Source: Pseudomonadota bacterium | Lineage (GTDB): Bacteria > Pseudomonadota > Alphaproteobacteria > Sphingomonadales > Sphingomonadaceae | Direction of reading: 5' to 3' | DNA: 12,899 nucleotides | Assembly (NCBI GenBank): GCA_029781465.1 | Contig: JAKOWQ010000256.1 | Span: 1 to 12,899 of the forward strand | Shown here: one piece after another, positions 12,424 to 12,899 of the stretch | Position numbering within the stretch: position 1 is the first letter of the stretch | Layout of the letters: every line of letters starts with the position of its first letter | Notes under the pieces: generated by a model | Database searches by the model: none | What the model saw: the letters and a program-made list of their open reading frames with translations, nothing else | What the model was told of the DNA's origin: nothing | Made by a program: the position numbers and the translations under genes

Positions 12424-12899
12424 CCGGCTGGGCCATAGCCTGGGCGATTGCCCGGCGCGATCTTTCCGCCCGCTTCCGGGGACTGAGGCTGCTGCTGGTG
12501 TGCCTGTTCCTGGGGGTAGGCGCGCTAGCGGCGATCGGCACTCTGACCGGGGCGATCGAACGGGAACTGTCGAGCCGGGGCCGGACAATTCTGGGCGGCG
12601 ATATCGAGGTTGCGGTGTGGCAGCGCGCGGCCAGCGCGCAAGAGCGCGCGGCCTTCGCCGCGCTGGGGCCGACATCGGGCGGCCTCAGGATGCAGGCCAT
12701 GGCCCGCGCCGGCGATCTGGCCGCGCCGGTTGAACTCAAGGCGGTCGAGCCGAACTGGCCGCTGGTCGGGCGGCTGGCGCTCAAGGACGGCCGCAAGGTT
12801 GGCGCGCCCGCGCCGGACACCGCCTGGCTGGCCGAAGGCGCGGCAGAGCGGCTGGGCCTGGCCGTGGGCAAGCCCCTTGTGATCGGCACCGCAACCCTG
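12420..12899 (+). CDS. ybbP: YbbP-like ABC permease, 5' part only (cut by window end)
   Basis: The ATG at 12420 overlaps the ybbA stop (ATGA) and the frame stays open for 160 codons to the window edge. It begins with an amphipathic and basic stretch (WAIARRDLSARFRGLR) and one transmembrane helix (about residues 23-44). A periplasmic part follows, starting with the family hallmark LGGDIEVAV and containing PNWPLVG. This matches the FtsX/MacB-like permease YbbP, normally about 800 residues with large periplasmic domains. The rest lies outside the window. Coupling to ybbA indicates a shared transporter. Confidence 0.88.
   Translation, partial: MTGWAIAWAIARRDLSARFRGLRLLLVCLFLGVGALAAIGTLTGAIERELSSRGRTILGGDIEVAVWQRAASAQERAAFAALGPTSGGLRMQAMARAGDLAAPVELKAVEPNWPLVGRLALKDGRKVGAPAPDTAWLAEGAAERLGLAVGKPLVIGTATL

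Noticed and set aside
12362..12889. 175-codon minus-strand frame opposite ybbP
   Set aside because: Ser/Arg/Pro-rich shadow; the plus strand continues the ybbA operon with a recognisable permease start.

Overview
The window looks like chromosomal DNA from a high-GC alphaproteobacterium, most likely a sphingomonad (Sphingomonas/Novosphingobium group). The reasons are strong GC bias, a gene for the alphaproteobacterial F1-ATPase inhibitor subunit zeta (DUF1476) beside bolA and a monothiol glutaredoxin, and the general style of the proteins. That placement is inference; no rRNA or other marker is present. I see no insertion sequence, prophage, CRISPR array or transfer gene, so this is core or near-core genome.

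Left part (1-4946, + strand): the 3' end of a small charged protein with a Rho-independent terminator is followed by a tight co-directional run of eight genes. These are leuC, a 63-residue one-helix membrane protein, leuD, a zinc-free quinone oxidoreductase, a class II cytochrome c, the zeta subunit, bolA and a CGFS glutaredoxin. LeuC/LeuD form isopropylmalate isomerase (an Fe-S enzyme of leucine synthesis), while BolA and the glutaredoxin are expected to form a [2Fe-2S]-bridged pair. Several joints are 1-4 base stop/start overlaps, which suggests translational coupling.

Middle (4930-9683): a minus-strand membrane-bound CHASE4-GGDEF-EAL protein converges on grxD with a 17-base overlap. A 311-base intergenic region follows, carrying a close match to a sigma-54 promoter for that gene, a possible G-quadruplex and several inverted repeats. 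Next come a Nudix hydrolase with a lengthened Nudix box, strong hairpins, a minus-strand tRNA-Arg(TCT) with encoded CCA, and a YhhQ-type queuosine-precursor transporter. A minus-strand pair converges on the transporter: a 46-residue exported or membrane peptide coupled by GTGA to a small PspC-domain protein. This pair also has a near-consensus sigma-54 promoter, with a large imperfect inverted repeat just upstream.

Right part (9910-12899): recF (+), then a TesA-like GDSL lipoprotein esterase (-) whose end overlaps recF by 29 bases, then the divergent ybbA ABC ATPase and the start of ybbP, cut by the window end. The tesA/ybbAP divergent layout is the same as in Escherichia coli.

The most interesting non-textbook signal is the pair of near-perfect -24/-12 (sigma-54) elements, one before a c-di-GMP turnover gene and one before a small peptide + PspC operon. 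Both are correctly oriented and both have inverted repeats upstream that could bind an enhancer-binding activator.
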